DNA of 5,434 nt from Treponema sp. (GTDB lineage: Bacteria; Spirochaetota; Spirochaetia; Treponematales; Breznakiellaceae). A model generated the notes under the pieces. The model was not told the DNA's origin. It saw nothing but the letters and a program-made list of their open reading frames with translations, and made no database searches. Both the position numbers and the translations under genes were made by a program. Below are positions 4,392-5,434 of the stretch, one piece after another. The stretch covers positions 1 through 5,434 of the forward strand of contig JAISSG010000093.1 of the NCBI GenBank assembly GCA_031273185.1, written 5' to 3'. Position 1 is the first letter of the stretch; each line of letters begins with the position of its first letter.

Positions 4392-5434
4392 TTACATACG
4401 ATGAGTAACTATCTGCGCCATCAATCGGTGTTTTAGCTTCATGTTACCTCCACAATTTTTTATCACATAACCCTGTACCTCCGAGGCAAGGTAAAACGAT
4501 CCTGTGCAGAGAACGGGCAGTCTGTTTTCCTGCGCCGTTTCCAGCGTTAAGCGTATTGCCTCGGCAGTATCCTTTGCATACATCGTCTTGTTGTGTTCGC
4601 AGCGTCCGGCAAACGCCCGATACGCTTTTTCCGAATCGCTGATTTTGAACGACCCCGGCATGGTAACGATGATTTTTGAAAACCGGGGCAGCAGAATCTG
4701 CGCCATTTCGTCGGCGTTCTTGTCGGCGGCACAGCCAAAGAGCAGCAAGCCCCCCTCGCCGTACAGCGAGCAAAAAGTGTCGGCTAACAGCGAAACGCTT
4801 TCCGGCGTGTGTGCGCCGTCGATCACCAGCGGGGGAGCGTCGGCGATCACTTCAAAACGGGCGGGAATTTTTACCCGTTGCAGGCCGAGGCGAATGGCCT
4901 CATCGCCAATGTTGGGAAAGGCGGTTTTAATCGCCACAACGGCAAGGGCGGCGTTTTCCGCCTGCACCACGCCGGGGATGGGGATGGAAAGATCAAGCGG
5001 CGCATAAGCCGATGTCTTGCCCCCATGAAAAACAAGAGAAAAATCCGTGCCGCCGGAGTGTATCCGCACATTCTCAAGACAGGCCATTTCGGGAAAGTAC
5101 AACAGCGGGCTGTTTTTTTCCGCCGCACGTTTTTTAAAAACATCCAGCGCATCATCTTTTTGGCGTGCCAAAATCAGAGGCTTACCGCTTTTGATGATAC
5201 CGGCCTTTTCGCCCGCAACCTGGGGGATTGTGTCGCCGAGGAAGGCCGTGTGCTCAAGCTCGATGAGGGTGATGATCGTTGCCACCGGATCGACGATGTT
5301 GGTCGAGTCCAGCCGCCCCCCCAGGCCGGTTTCCACGATCATTGCGTCACAGCCGCCGGTACGGGCGCAGAGGAAAAAGTACATCGTTAACAGTTCAAAG
5401 AACGTGGGGGCCTCGCCGCCACAGCTTGGGTCAA
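4392..5434 (-). CDS. folC: Folylpolyglutamate synthase / dihydrofolate synthase, 5' end outside window
   Basis: Mur-ligase-like, ATP-dependent enzyme that adds glutamate to folates, and in bacteria often also to dihydropteroate, in the cytoplasm. The minus-strand frame is open to the right edge; 346 residues are visible, and roughly 80-100 N-terminal residues, including the ATP P-loop, are missing. Numbering from the edge, PTFFELLTMYFF (9-20) and VETGLGGRLDSTN (33-45) are the family hallmarks. HTAFLGDTIPQVAGEKAGIIK (61-81) and GVVQAENAALA (154-164) follow. ARFEV (191-195) precedes LVIDGAHTPES (202-212), the C-terminal ATP/ligand motif, where Asp205 and His208 are kept but Thr replaces the usual Asn. 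VLCTGSFYLASEV (307-319) is the typical C-terminal strand. Met at 5382-5384 is internal, because clear family sequence lies upstream. The stop is at 4392-4394, converging on the rhomboid gene. Whether it is mono- or bifunctional cannot be decided. Confidence 0.94.
   Translation of the reverse strand, partial: DPSCGGEAPTFFELLTMYFFLCARTGGCDAMIVETGLGGRLDSTNIVDPVATIITLIELEHTAFLGDTIPQVAGEKAGIIKSGKPLILARQKDDALDVFKKRAAEKNSPLLYFPEMACLENVRIHSGGTDFSLVFHGGKTSAYAPLDLSIPIPGVVQAENAALAVVAIKTAFPNIGDEAIRLGLQRVKIPARFEVIADAPPLVIDGAHTPESVSLLADTFCSLYGEGGLLLFGCAADKNADEMAQILLPRFSKIIVTMPGSFKISDSEKAYRAFAGRCEHNKTMYAKDTAEAIRLTLETAQENRLPVLCTGSFYLASEVQGYVIKNCGGNMKLKHRLMAQIVTHRM

Noticed and set aside
4809..5390. A 193-codon open frame on the plus strand opposite folC
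   Set aside because: The minus-strand frame carries all FolC motifs; the plus frame has none and no start context.

Overview
The window holds five protein-coding genes and no RNA genes or mobile elements. It reads as a chromosomal housekeeping segment of a moderately GC-rich bacterium. A spirochaete (Treponema-like) is my best guess. It rests on the relaxed lipoprotein signal (Trp-Ser before the lipid-bearing Cys), on the overall feel of the glycyl-tRNA synthetase and Dus sequences, and on the alpha2-type GlyRS. This is an inference from reading the proteins; no 16S or other marker is present.

Layout, left to right. The 3' three-quarters of a glycyl-tRNA synthetase gene (+) enters from the left edge and ends at 1040. 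A GC-rich hairpin and a six-unit heptanucleotide array lie between it and a lipoprotein gene (+, about 1136-2470). That protein resembles the uncharacterised COG3014 family. A second heptanucleotide array, with the same AAAGAGN unit but in the opposite orientation, starts at the lipoprotein stop codon and runs into the 5' end of a tRNA-dihydrouridine synthase gene (+, to 3582). A rhomboid intramembrane serine protease gene (+, 3613-4242) follows after 30 bases. Then comes a 149-base AT-rich convergent intergenic region with several hairpins. Finally a folylpolyglutamate/dihydrofolate synthase gene (folC, -) runs off the right edge without its 5' end.

Two genes act on tRNA (GlyRS charges tRNA-Gly, Dus reduces uridines), folC belongs to folate metabolism, and the lipoprotein and rhomboid are envelope proteins. 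They do not form an obvious single pathway. The plus-strand genes are close enough that lipoprotein, dus and perhaps rhomboid could share a transcript, but promoter-like sequences stand directly before the lipoprotein and rhomboid genes.

I see no new enzymatic or defence system. The most unusual content is non-coding: the inverted pair of AAAGAGN arrays around the lipoprotein gene (one overlapping a possible promoter, the other any Dus N-terminus that starts at the upstream ATG), promoter-like elements placed so close to start codons that leaderless transcripts are possible, and mutually exclusive hairpins between the rhomboid and folC genes.
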